NCBI GenBank assembly: GCA_964565895.1
Contig: CAZMGT010000005.1
Span: 22,011 to 86,010, forward strand
Length of the DNA stretch: 64,000 nucleotides
DNA from: CAZMGT01 sp964565895
GTDB lineage: Bacteria > Armatimonadota > Zipacnadia > UBA1398 > CAZMGT01
Reading direction: 5' to 3'
Position 1 is the stretch's first letter. The number at the start of each line of letters is the position of its first letter. Below the pieces are notes generated by a model, which did no database searches, had not been told where the DNA came from, and was given only the letters and a program-made list of their open reading frames with translations. The position numbers and the translations under genes are program-made. This document shows positions 26,944-34,597 of the stretch, piece by piece.

Positions 26944-27696
26944 GTGGCTCGCGCCAGTTTTGTGCTTACCGTCGCCGAATCTAAGAGGCTTATCGCCAAA
27001 GCGGTAGCCGCGCTGCCCTGTGTCAAGCGCGCGCTGGAGCAGGGGATGGTGGCCATTTGCAAGGGAACGACAAACGGCTATGTCGCCGAGGAGATTCTCG
27101 GCCGGCCCATCGAGAAAACCAAGTACATCACGGGGACGACTCAGCCCGCGAAGGGCGCGCCGCCCCTCCCCGAGGAGCGCCTGCCCGACATCGTCCTGCG
27201 CAACGGCCAGCCCGTGGACGGGCTCTCCGTCGTCCAAGCGATCGCCCAAATGCGGCCCGGCGACGTGCTCATTAAGGGCGCCAACGCCCTTTCTCCGGAC
27301 CGCAAGCTCGCCGGCGTGCTCATCGGCCACCCCGAGGGGGGCACTGTGGGCGCGACCCTGGGCCACACCTATGGCCGGGGGATCTTCCGCGTCTTTCCCG
27401 TTGGGCTGGAGAAGATCGTCTCCGCGGATATCGTAGAGATCGCCCAAACGCTTGCCGGGAGCGCCGAGGAGCTGGACGAGACGCCCGCCCTGTGGCCCGT
27501 GGAGGGGATTATTGTTACGGAAATCGAGGCGCTAGAGCAGCTCTGCGGCGTGCGCGCGACGCAGATCGCCGCCGGCGGGATAGCAGGCGCGGAAGGGGCG
27601 GTGCGCCTGCTTGTCGAAGGCGAGCGCGAGCGCGTTGCCGCGGCGCTTGCTCTTGTCCGCGAAATTCACGGCGAGCCGCCGTGGGCCGAATCCTAA
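26944..27696 (+). CDS. Conserved hypothetical protein
   Basis: I do not recognise this 250-residue soluble protein. GTG start at 26944 with GGGAGGG about seven bases upstream; no signal peptide. Visible features are KGTTNGYVAEEILGRPI near residue 40, a PGDVLIKGANALS segment near 110, a glycine-rich HPEGGTVGATLGHTYGRG near 130, and a C-terminal GVRATQIAAGGIAGAEGA. The order of hydrophobic strands and glycine loops suggests a nucleotide- or cofactor-binding enzyme. The run of genes that follows on the same strand gives no functional clue. It is divergent from the aminotransferase. Confidence 0.8.
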   Translation: MARASFVLTVAESKRLIAKAVAALPCVKRALEQGMVAICKGTTNGYVAEEILGRPIEKTKYITGTTQPAKGAPPLPEERLPDIVLRNGQPVDGLSVVQAIAQMRPGDVLIKGANALSPDRKLAGVLIGHPEGGTVGATLGHTYGRGIFRVFPVGLEKIVSADIVEIAQTLAGSAEELDETPALWPVEGIIVTEIEALEQLCGVRATQIAAGGIAGAEGAVRLLVEGERERVAAALALVREIHGEPPWAES

Positions 27697-27752
27697 GCGG
27701 CTTGCGCTTGCCCCGGCGGCCCTTGTTTTAAATTCTTTCCGGGAGGTGCGCC

Positions 27753-28700
27753 ATGGCAAAACGGGTTATTGCCGCACTGGTTTTTCTCGCGCTCGTCGCT
27801 GCGCCGGCGACGGCCCAGGAATTTTCCTTTCAAACCCTCAGCCGCATTTATGACTACGACGCCGCCGCTCCCCTTAACGAGACGCTCGAGCCCGTGCCCC
27901 AAATCCAAGGCTTCGATGCCTACAAGCTAACCTACACAAGCGCGAACAACGAACGCGTCACCGCGTGGTATGCCGTCCCCCACGGCACGGGGCCGTTTCC
28001 CGCGCTCATCCTGCTCCACGGCTATGGCGGGTCGAAGGACGACTTCGTCCAACTGTTCCCCGTGGTCGTCCCCGCGGGCGTCGCGTTGCTCGCCTACGAC
28101 GCGCCGCTGCACGGCGAGCGCGCCATCCCCGGCCGGAGCATTTTCGACATCAACCGGCCGGAGGAGAGCCTCAACGCTCTTGTGCAGACAGTGCTCGACG
28201 GCCGGCGCGCGGTAGACTTCCTCGTTGCGCGGCCGGAGATCGACCCCAAGCGCATCGGCTTCGTCGGGGCGAGCATGGGGGCGATCCTCGGGACCGTCCT
28301 CTGCGGCGTGGAGGAGCGCATCGCCTGCGCGGCGCTGCTTGTCGGTGGCGCGGACTGGAAGATTATCCTTTCCAAAAGCGACCTGCCCGAGGCGCGCAGC
28401 CTGCGCGAGCAGCTTACCGAGGAGCAGCTCGCCGAAGTCGCCCGCTTCCTCGCTCCTGTTGATCCGATATATTTCGTGGGCCACATTAGCCCGCGCCCGC
28501 TGCTTTTGCAGTTTGGCAAAAACGACACCGTCGTCCCCGTCCAAGCGAACAGAGCCCTGCTCAACGCCGCCAACGAGCCCGTCGAGGTAGACTGGTACGA
28601 CAGCGGGCACTATCTTCCCACAGACGTCGTCGCCCCGCGCGTGCTCTCCTGGCTTGCCGCGCGGCTTAACGTGGGCATTCCCGCCGGGGCCGGTGGGTGA
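27753..28700 (+). CDS. Exported alpha/beta hydrolase (dienelactone hydrolase/acyl esterase-like)
   Basis: This protein of 315 residues has a signal peptide (residues 1-21, cleavage after ATA). The alpha/beta-hydrolase fold shows the oxyanion-hole LLHGYGGSKDD, the nucleophile elbow GASMG, an acid in FGKNDTVVPVQ and the catalytic histidine in YDSGHYLP. It is likely a periplasmic esterase, possibly acting on acylated polysaccharide or peptides. GGGAGGTG precedes the ATG. Its stop overlaps the first possible start of the radical SAM gene. Confidence 0.9.
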   Translation: MAKRVIAALVFLALVAAPATAQEFSFQTLSRIYDYDAAAPLNETLEPVPQIQGFDAYKLTYTSANNERVTAWYAVPHGTGPFPALILLHGYGGSKDDFVQLFPVVVPAGVALLAYDAPLHGERAIPGRSIFDINRPEESLNALVQTVLDGRRAVDFLVARPEIDPKRIGFVGASMGAILGTVLCGVEERIACAALLVGGADWKIILSKSDLPEARSLREQLTEEQLAEVARFLAPVDPIYFVGHISPRPLLLQFGKNDTVVPVQANRALLNAANEPVEVDWYDSGHYLPTDVVAPRVLSWLAARLNVGIPAGAGG

Positions 28701-28705
28701 GCGCC

Positions 28706-29728
28706 ATGGCGCATTTTGACGTCCAAGCCAAGCTTTGGGAGAAGCTCGAGGACAACAAAGTGCGCTGCTTGCTCTGCCCCACGGGCTGCGTTATCGCCGA
28801 TGGCGGCCAGGGGCAGTGCCGCGTGCGCCGAAACAAGGGCGGTGTCCTTTATGCCGCAAGCTACGGCGAGGCCACCGCGTTGGCTGTGGACCCGATCGAG
28901 AAAAAGCCGCTTTACCACTACTTCCCCGGATGGGACATTTTGTCCATCGGCTCTTGGGGCTGCAACTTCAAATGTGGCTATTGCCAAAACTGCGATATCT
29001 CGCAGATCGCCGAATCGGGCCGCTTTCGCGTGGAACCGGCCCAGCTCGTCGCCGCGGCCACGCGCGCCCCGCGCAACGTGGGCCTGGCCTATACCTATAA
29101 CGAGCCGCTCATTTGGTACGAGTTCCTGCTCGACTGCGGCGCGGCGATGCGCGAGGCGGGCCTGCGCAACGTGCTCGTGACCAACGGCTACATCAACCCC
29201 GAGCCCCTGCGCCAGCTCCTGCCGCTGATCGACGCCGTGAACATGGACCTAAAGAGCTTCTCCGACGACTTCTACAAGCGCATTTGCAAGGGCCGGCTAG
29301 ACCCCGTTCTGCGCTCCGCGGAGGCGTTTAAGGAAAGCTGCCACCTCGAGGTCACCTACTTGCTCATCCCCGGCGAAAACGACAGCGAGGAGGAGACAGA
29401 GGCGCTTGCCCGCTGGGTCGCCGAGCACCTGGGCAGAGACACGCCTCTGCACATCTCGCGCTTTTTCCCGCGCTATAAGTGGAGCGGCCCGCCCACGGCG
29501 CTCTCCGCCCTGGCCCGCGCGCGGGAGATCGCCAAGCAACACCTCGACCACGTGTTCGTGGGCAACGCGGAGATCGACGGCGCCTCGAACACCTACTGCC
29601 CGGCGTGCGGGGCGGTGCTCATTCAGCGCCTGGGCTACCAGGTGAGCCTCGCCGGCCTCGCCCCGGACGGCTCCTGCCGCTCCTGCGGCGCGAAAACCTC
29701 GATCGTCATGCCGGAGAGCGAGCGATGA
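28706..29728 (+). CDS. amrS: AmmeMemoRadiSam-type radical SAM protein
   Basis: This 340-residue enzyme of the PflA-like AmmeMemoRadiSam family binds its SAM cluster through Cys86, Cys90 and Cys93 (CNFKCGYC) in a WGCNFKCGYCQN context. An N-terminal CLLCPTGC motif and the following GQGQC complete the family pattern. NVGLAYTYNEPLIW and VNMDLKSFSDDFY are also typical. A C-terminal zinc-ribbon (CPAC and CRSC pairs) is retained. The usual AmmeMemoRadiSam partners A and B are not adjacent. The ATG at 28706 has a GGTGGGTGA site; a GTG at 28697 is possible. The stop overlaps maf by four bases. Confidence 0.93.
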   Translation: MAHFDVQAKLWEKLEDNKVRCLLCPTGCVIADGGQGQCRVRRNKGGVLYAASYGEATALAVDPIEKKPLYHYFPGWDILSIGSWGCNFKCGYCQNCDISQIAESGRFRVEPAQLVAAATRAPRNVGLAYTYNEPLIWYEFLLDCGAAMREAGLRNVLVTNGYINPEPLRQLLPLIDAVNMDLKSFSDDFYKRICKGRLDPVLRSAEAFKESCHLEVTYLLIPGENDSEEETEALARWVAEHLGRDTPLHISRFFPRYKWSGPPTALSALARAREIAKQHLDHVFVGNAEIDGASNTYCPACGAVLIQRLGYQVSLAGLAPDGSCRSCGAKTSIVMPESER

Positions 29729-30414
29729 TCCCGCGGCTAATCCTTGCCTCGCGCTCCCCGCGGCGGGAGGAGATCCTCAGGCGGCTGGAGATCCCGTTCG
29801 AGGTGCGCTGGGCCGACGTAGACGAGGGGCACGCCGCCGGGGAAGCCCCCGACCCCGCGCAGGCGGCCGCCGCCGCGGCCTATGCCAAGGCCCGCCGCGT
29901 CGCTCTCGAGGCGCCGCAGGGCCTCGTGCTCGGCTTCGACACCGTCGTCGTCGCCGACGGCCGGCGCCTGGGCAAGCCCGCCTCGCCCGAGCAAGCGCGG
30001 GAGATGATCCTCGCCCTCTCCGGCCGCTGGCATGAGGTGCTTACCGGCGTGGCCGTGGTCGACTCAGAAAAAGCGGCGCGCCTGCCCGAAAACGCGCCGC
30101 GCGTAGCTGCCGGGGACGAAAACTTCTGGCGGGCAGACGGCGCCGCGGTTGGCGTCGAGCGCACGCGCGTGCTGTTTGAACAAATCTCGCCCGAGCGCGC
30201 GGCGTTGTATGTCGAGAAGGGCGAGTCGCTTGACAAGGCCGGAGGTTACGGGATACAAGAAAAGGGGTCGTTACTTGTCAAACGCATAGACGGGTGCTAT
30301 TTCAACGTGGTGGGCCTGCCGGTCCACCTTCTTTGTGTTTTGCTCAGGCTGTTCGGTGTAGACTTGCTCGCCCTGGCCGGGAAGGGACAGGATGCAAACC
30401 GCTCAATCGTTTGA
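29725..30414 (+). CDS. maf: Maf-family nucleoside triphosphate pyrophosphatase
   Basis: This 229-residue house-cleaning pyrophosphatase hydrolyses non-canonical or canonical NTPs, and overproduction of relatives blocks septation. The N-terminal LASRSPRR nucleotide motif, GFDTVVVADGRRLGKP and DKAGGYGIQEKG are conserved. An insertion of about 28 residues (about 121-148, EKAARLPENAP...) lies between the two halves, and the C-terminus extends about 25 residues past the usual end. The ATG overlaps the radical SAM stop, and the 3' end overlaps mreB by 23 bases. Maf next to MreB is a common bacterial arrangement. Confidence 0.93.
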   Translation: MIPRLILASRSPRREEILRRLEIPFEVRWADVDEGHAAGEAPDPAQAAAAAAYAKARRVALEAPQGLVLGFDTVVVADGRRLGKPASPEQAREMILALSGRWHEVLTGVAVVDSEKAARLPENAPRVAAGDENFWRADGAAVGVERTRVLFEQISPERAALYVEKGESLDKAGGYGIQEKGSLLVKRIDGCYFNVVGLPVHLLCVLLRLFGVDLLALAGKGQDANRSIV

Positions 30415-31498
30415 CACCTCGAGCTCGTGGCTGACGCGCGTGCGCGACTTCCTCTCCTCCGTGGCGCGCGTCCGCTTCGGCAGCCTGTTCTCGCACTTCT
30501 CCCACGACCTAGGCATTGACCTGGGCACGGCAAACACCCTGGTTTACGTCAAAGGCCAAGGGATCGTCCTCAGCGAGCCCTCCGTGGTGGCCATCGAGCG
30601 CGGCACCCGGCGCGTGCTTGCCGTGGGCACCGAGGCCAAGCGCATGCTCGGCCGCACACCGGGAAACGTCGTCGCCATCCGCCCCCTGAAAGACGGCGTC
30701 GTCGCGGACTTCGACATTACCGAAGCCATGCTCAGCTATTTCATCCGCCGCGTGCAAAAGCGCCGCCTGCTCGCCTATCCCCGCGTGCTCATCGGCATCC
30801 CCTCGGGGACGACCGAGGTCGAGCGCCGCGCCGTGCTCGAGGCCGCCGCCCACGCCGGCGCGCGCGAGGCGCTGGTTATCGAGGAGCCCATGGCCGCGGC
30901 CATCGGCGCCGGCCTCCCCGTGGAGGAGGCCACCGGCTGCCTTATCGTGGACATCGGCGGGGGAACGACCGAGGCCGCGCTCATCTCCCTCGGGGGCATC
31001 GTCTACCACCGCTCGATCCGTGTGGGCGGCGACGAGATGGACGAGGCTATCGCCGCTTATGCCCGCCGCGAGGCGAACTTGCTTATCGGCGAGCGCACCG
31101 CGGAGGAGGTTAAAATCGAAATCGGCTCCGCCTTCCCCACCGGTGAGACGCTCGAGAAAGAGGTTAAGGGGCGCGACCTGGTCACCGGCCTTCCCCGCAG
31201 CGTAATCATGACCTCCGACCACGTGCGCGAGGCGATCGCCGAGCCGCTTGCGGAGATCGTCGAGACCGTGCGCATTACTCTGGAGAACACCCCGCCGGAG
31301 CTTGCCGCGGATGTGAGCGAGCGGGGGATTTTGCTCGCCGGCGGCGGGGCTCTGCTCAGGGGGATGGCCCAACTGCTCAGCGTGGAGACAGGTGTCCCCG
31401 CCTACGTCGCGGAAGATCCCCTCACTTGCGTGGTCCTGGGCACGGGCAAGTGCCTGGAGGCCGAGATGATGCAATTTTTGCGCCCCGGGCGCATATAA
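30392..31498 (+). CDS. mreB: Rod shape-determining protein MreB
   Basis: This 368-residue bacterial actin forms membrane-bound filaments that guide the elongation machinery. Phosphate-1 motif GIDLGTANT, connect-1, phosphate-2 VDIGGGTTE and the adenosine motif LAGGGALL are all present. The core begins near residue 39, so there are about 28 extra residues at the N-terminus compared with E. coli MreB (VRDFLSSVARVRFG...), predicted amphipathic. GGGAAGGGACAGG immediately before the ATG supports this start inside the maf end. mreC and mreD do not follow; a TPR protein does. Confidence 0.95.
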   Translation: MQTAQSFDTSSSWLTRVRDFLSSVARVRFGSLFSHFSHDLGIDLGTANTLVYVKGQGIVLSEPSVVAIERGTRRVLAVGTEAKRMLGRTPGNVVAIRPLKDGVVADFDITEAMLSYFIRRVQKRRLLAYPRVLIGIPSGTTEVERRAVLEAAAHAGAREALVIEEPMAAAIGAGLPVEEATGCLIVDIGGGTTEAALISLGGIVYHRSIRVGGDEMDEAIAAYARREANLLIGERTAEEVKIEIGSAFPTGETLEKEVKGRDLVTGLPRSVIMTSDHVREAIAEPLAEIVETVRITLENTPPELAADVSERGILLAGGGALLRGMAQLLSVETGVPAYVAEDPLTCVVLGTGKCLEAEMMQFLRPGRI

Positions 31499-31514
31499 CA
31501 AGGCGCTGGGCACG

Positions 31515-32273
31515 ATGCGACGCTACCCGCTGTTTTGGCTCTCCCTTGCCGCTGCCCTGTGCTCCGTTGCTGCGTTTTATCGCCTCCTCGCGCCAGAAGT
31601 CGCTCGTACGCGGCGCAGCGAGCTTGCCTTTCGCGCGGGCTTAGAACACTTGCGCTCTCTCGCCCACCTTCCCGAAACGCGCGAAAAGCTCGCCGACAAG
31701 GAGTTTCAAACCGCCTGCCGCCTCGCCCCAAACCGCGACCGGATGCTCCGGCGGATTACCGCCGCCTGCCTCGCCGAGCATTTTTACAACCAGGCGCTGT
31801 ATTATGCCGAAAAGCGCCTGGCGTTAGACCAAAGCTACGAATGGGTCATGTATTGCGGCCATCTCGCTTATCTCGCGGGCGACGTCGAAAAGTGCACCAA
31901 GTATTACGAGCAAGCGATCGACATGCGCCCCCGCGACTGGACGCCGTATAACGCCCTGGGCTATTTCTACGCCGACCTTGGGATAAAGCTCGACCGCGCG
32001 GAGGAGCTGCTCACCACCGCCCTTGCCCTGGAGGAGGAGAGCCGCCCCCCGGAGCCGATAAGCTTTCTCCTCCGTTCCTTCGGCGCGGAAACCCGCGTTA
32101 ACCGCGCGATGATCCTCGACTCCCTCGCCTGGCTGCACTACCGGCAAAAGCGCCTCGACCAAGCGTGGCGGGAGATCTCCGAGGCCTACCGCATCTTGCC
32201 CTATGACCCGACGATCTCCTACCACTACGACGAGATCAAGCGCGCCTGTGCGCCGGCGCACCGTTCGGCATAA
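31515..32273 (+). CDS. Membrane-anchored TPR protein
   Basis: This protein of 252 residues has a single N-terminal hydrophobic segment (about residues 5-25) that may be an uncleaved anchor. A TPR-containing domain follows, with units around FYNQALYYAEKRLALD, AYLAGDVEKCTKYYEQAIDM and LDRAEELLTTALALEEE. It is probably periplasmic. It starts 16 bases after mreB, so it is likely co-transcribed, which suggests an envelope or cell-shape role. The ribosome site is weak. No closer family recognised. Confidence 0.8.
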   Translation: MRRYPLFWLSLAAALCSVAAFYRLLAPEVARTRRSELAFRAGLEHLRSLAHLPETREKLADKEFQTACRLAPNRDRMLRRITAACLAEHFYNQALYYAEKRLALDQSYEWVMYCGHLAYLAGDVEKCTKYYEQAIDMRPRDWTPYNALGYFYADLGIKLDRAEELLTTALALEEESRPPEPISFLLRSFGAETRVNRAMILDSLAWLHYRQKRLDQAWREISEAYRILPYDPTISYHYDEIKRACAPAHRSA

Positions 32274-32374
32274 AGCGGCAGGTGCCCCGGGGCCTGTCGG
32301 GCCTGCCCGGGGCTTGTCTCGTTTGGCTGCAAAGCGCCAGGGCGCGTGCCGACCAAGCCGCTAGGGAGCGAGCC

Positions 32375-32953
32375 ATGCCCGGCAGGGACGAGATCGTGCT
32401 CGGGGCGATGATGGTCCTCCTCGCCGCGGTGGCCTCCGTCGTCCTGCTCGCCTCAAAGCGCGTGCACTGCGCCCGGCTGGCCAGGGCGGCGCAGGCGCTG
32501 GGCGGGAAACTCGCCCCCTGGCGCAGGTTTTTCATCCAGGAGCACGAGGTGCTTTTCGCTTGCCACGGGCATGAGGCGCGCCTTGTTTACTTTTTCCTGG
32601 GCAACGGCCGCCTGACGCGCCTTTTGTTTCCCGCGCCTCCCGTGGCCCCGTTTACCTTTGTCGCCAAAACAAGGCGCCGCCTGCTCCCCGGGCCCGCGCC
32701 CGCATACGAGGCCCTCCACGTTCGCCTGTCCGACGAGCGCTATCGCGAGGCCCTGCTCAGCCCCGAGTTTTGCCGCGCCGCTGTTGCCCTGTGCTCGCCG
32801 CCGTTTGGCGCGGATCTAGATGTCCGCGCCAGCCGGCGCGCGTTTTCCATAGAAAAGTCCACCTGGATTGAGGAGCCCCGCCTCCTGCGCGGGTACGCCT
32901 CGCTTGCCGCGGAGATGTACCAGGCCTATCTCAAGGCGTGCGGCCTGTGCTAA
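32375..32953 (+). CDS. Hypothetical membrane-anchored protein (tandem family copy 1)
   Basis: This protein of 192 residues starts at the ATG with AGGGAG six bases upstream. One N-terminal helix (about residues 8-27) is followed by a soluble domain rich in short beta strands and ending with a helical segment (YASLAAEMYQAYLKACGLC). I do not recognise the family. The next 650 bases encode a frameshifted homologue with aligned landmarks: ALGGKLAP/KLGGRVVP, LTRLLFP/YTRLTFD, SPEFCRAA/TPEVCQAI, STWIEEP/REWIMCE. The gene is thus one of a tandem pair. It is near the end of the mreB run. Confidence 0.7.
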   Translation: MPGRDEIVLGAMMVLLAAVASVVLLASKRVHCARLARAAQALGGKLAPWRRFFIQEHEVLFACHGHEARLVYFFLGNGRLTRLLFPAPPVAPFTFVAKTRRRLLPGPAPAYEALHVRLSDERYREALLSPEFCRAAVALCSPPFGADLDVRASRRAFSIEKSTWIEEPRLLRGYASLAAEMYQAYLKACGLC

Positions 32954-33600
32954 GCGCGGGGGTGTGCGCAGCGCCGTTTGCTGCGGCAATTTGCCCAAAG
33001 CTGGTGCATATTTATGAGCGAGACAACACTGTTTGCCATAGTTTGGACGTCCCTCTCGTGGCCGCTGCGCTGGTGCGCCTGCACTATGTCGCCGCGGAAA
33101 AGCTCGGCGGGCGCGTTGTTCCGGAAAAGGTTCGCCTTGCCCGAGTGCCGGAGATAGAGTTAGCCTGCGACGGCCAAGTTTTGCCCCTGCAATTCTCCCT
33201 GGTCGGGGGCAAGAACCCCATTCCTATACCCGGCTTACGTTCGACCTGCCGCAAGAGGCGCCGTCTAGCTTCCGCGTGAGGCCCAAGGGGCTTCTCTCCT
33301 GGCTGGCTGGCACGCTAGAGGGCCACCGCGTTGCCACGGGAGACGAGCAGTTTGACCGGTGGCTTTTGGCAACGGGCTCGCACGAGCACATGCTGCGCAT
33401 GTTTCTCACGCCCGAGGTGTGCCAAGCGATCGCCGCCCTGTTTGCCCCGCCCCTGCGAGCATATTGAGGTGCAAGGGGGCGGGTGTCGCTTTCGCGTGAA
33501 TAAACGAGAGTGGATTATGTGCGAGGAGGTGTTGTCGGAATACATCGCGCTGGCGGCGAGGGTCTATCGGGCGTATTGCCTCGCTTGCGCGATGGGCTAA
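32954..33600 (+). pseudogene. Frameshifted tandem copy of the preceding membrane-anchored protein
   Basis: Three open segments in two frames line up end to end with the 192-residue neighbour. Segment A runs to about 33205 and contains KLGGRVVPEK and ELACDG. Segment B runs from about 33210 to 33467 in another frame and contains YTRLTFDLP, FRVRPKGLL and FLTPEVCQAI. Segment C, back in the first frame, runs from about 33462 to 33600 and contains VNKREWIMCEE and YIALAARVYRAY. The frame changes lie at G5/C4 homopolymers near 33205-33219 and at a C-rich tract near 33450-33460, and they compensate each other. No good start or ribosome site is visible, and the N-terminal helix is poor. It is either a recent pseudogene or two assembly/sequencing indels. 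Confidence 0.65.
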
Positions 33601-33602
33601 AG

Positions 33603-33638
33603 AATCAAAAAGAGCGCGCAGCAAAACACCGCGCGCTC
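33603..33638 (-). terminator. Intrinsic terminator (minus strand)
   Basis: An 8-bp perfect GC stem (33631-33638 with 33612-33619, read on the minus strand) with an 11-base loop is followed by a T5 tract (33607-33611). It ends a minus-strand transcript and supports the small gene at 33674-33892 as a real unit. Confidence 0.8.
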
Positions 33639-33673
33639 GGAGCGAAACCTCCGTTGCTTGTTCGGCCCCCAGG

Positions 33674-33892
33674 TTATTTTTCGGAGGCCAGGAGCTGGCC
33701 GAGCGGTTGTTTGGTGGCTCGCCGCCGCGGTGGCGCCCCCCTAACTCGGCGCGAGCCGGCCGACGCACAGCGACGGAGCAGCATAAACTGCGACTCGCGC
33801 CGCAGGGCACGCCGGACTTCCCTAAGAAGTCGCTCGTGCTCTGCGTCCGCCCAGGCCTCCGGGAATCGGACGTCGCAGTATATGCACCTCAT
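33674..33892 (-). CDS. Small hypothetical protein with N-terminal CxxC
   Basis: This 72-residue basic protein begins MRCIYCDVRF. A helix rich in Arg/Glu (residues about 17-36) follows, then an Arg-rich, probably disordered tail. The ATG has a GAGGG site about eight bases upstream. The stop is followed within 40 bases by an intrinsic terminator on the same strand, which is the main support that it is expressed. Only one CxxC pair is present, so zinc binding would need dimerisation. Function unknown. Confidence 0.5.
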   Translation of the reverse strand: MRCIYCDVRFPEAWADAEHERLLREVRRALRRESQFMLLRRCASAGSRRVRGAPPRRRATKQPLGQLLASEK

Positions 33893-34251
33893 GCCGTGCC
33901 CTCTTTCCACCGCGGCCAGGTTATGTCCGGGCCCGCAACGGAGGGTTAGACCCGACCAGCACCCCGGCCTCCACGCTATACATTCCACATCGCCCCCCAT
34001 TCTCTGGGCCAAAAAGCGACAATCGCCGCCGGCCATTTCCCGTTAGCAAAGCGCTTGCTTTCGAAAATTTCCACCCCTGCGCGCCGGGCCTTAGCGAGCT
34101 GCGTGGGCATTGGCGTTTCCACCCCCTGCGCGCCGGGGCTTGGCCCGGGGGCGCTTTCGGGCGCCGGCCGCTTGTCGCTTGCCTGCCCGATGGCCACACG
34201 GGCGCGTCGCGCCGCGTCGTGGCGGAGCAAGGAGCGTCGGCCGCCTTTCGC
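33893..34251. other. Intergenic region with a short imperfect direct repeat
   Basis: There is no convincing coding signal between the small minus-strand gene and the secG promoter. A 25-base block at 34068-34092 recurs at 34116-34141, differing by one base in each of two homopolymer runs. The 48-base period and C-tract/G-tract content suggest slippage duplication. Several GC inverted repeats occur, but none has a T tract. Confidence 0.5.
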
Positions 34252-34281
34252 TTGCCCACATTGCAGGTTCGCTGGTATACT
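34252..34281 (+). promoter_or_regulatory. Candidate promoter for secG
   Basis: TTGCCC (34252-34257), an 18-base spacer and TATACT (34276-34281) lie 62 bases upstream of the secG ATG. Confidence 0.6.
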
Positions 34282-34343
34282 GCGGGTGGATTTGGTCGGA
34301 ATATTGCTAAGTGAATACCGGAGCACGTTGCGGAGGGGCGGAG

Positions 34344-34586
34344 ATGGACGCGGCGGTTAAGTTCTTCACGTTTACCTCGACGTTTCTGAGCATCATCCTC
34401 ATCGCCAGCGTGGCCCTGCAGACGACGAAAAGCGAGGGCCTCAGCGGAACCATCGGCGGAGCGAGCCACGCCGCGTTCAAAGGCAGCCGCTACGACGAGC
34501 TCCTGGCCAAAATTACCCGCTATACGGGCGTCCTCTGGGTCATCTCGCTGACCCTCCTCGCCTGGTTCTGGAACAACTCGCGGTGA
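34344..34586 (+). CDS. secG: Preprotein translocase subunit SecG
   Basis: This 80-residue inner-membrane subunit assists SecYEG translocation. Two hydrophobic segments (about residues 7-25 and 60-77) flank a loop with the family pattern QTTKSEGLSGTIGG. The loop retains the short glycine-rich stretch and a basic cluster before the second helix. The ATG at 34344 has GGAGGGGCGG upstream; the longer frame from 34311 has none. The stop overlaps a GTG of the next gene. Confidence 0.9.
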   Translation: MDAAVKFFTFTSTFLSIILIASVALQTTKSEGLSGTIGGASHAAFKGSRYDELLAKITRYTGVLWVISLTLLAWFWNNSR

Positions 34587-34597
34587 GGTTTGCCCCG

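Noticed and set aside
26851..27447. Minus-strand 198-codon frame opposite the unknown gene
   Set aside because: The plus-strand gene has the better ribosome site and ordered protein features.
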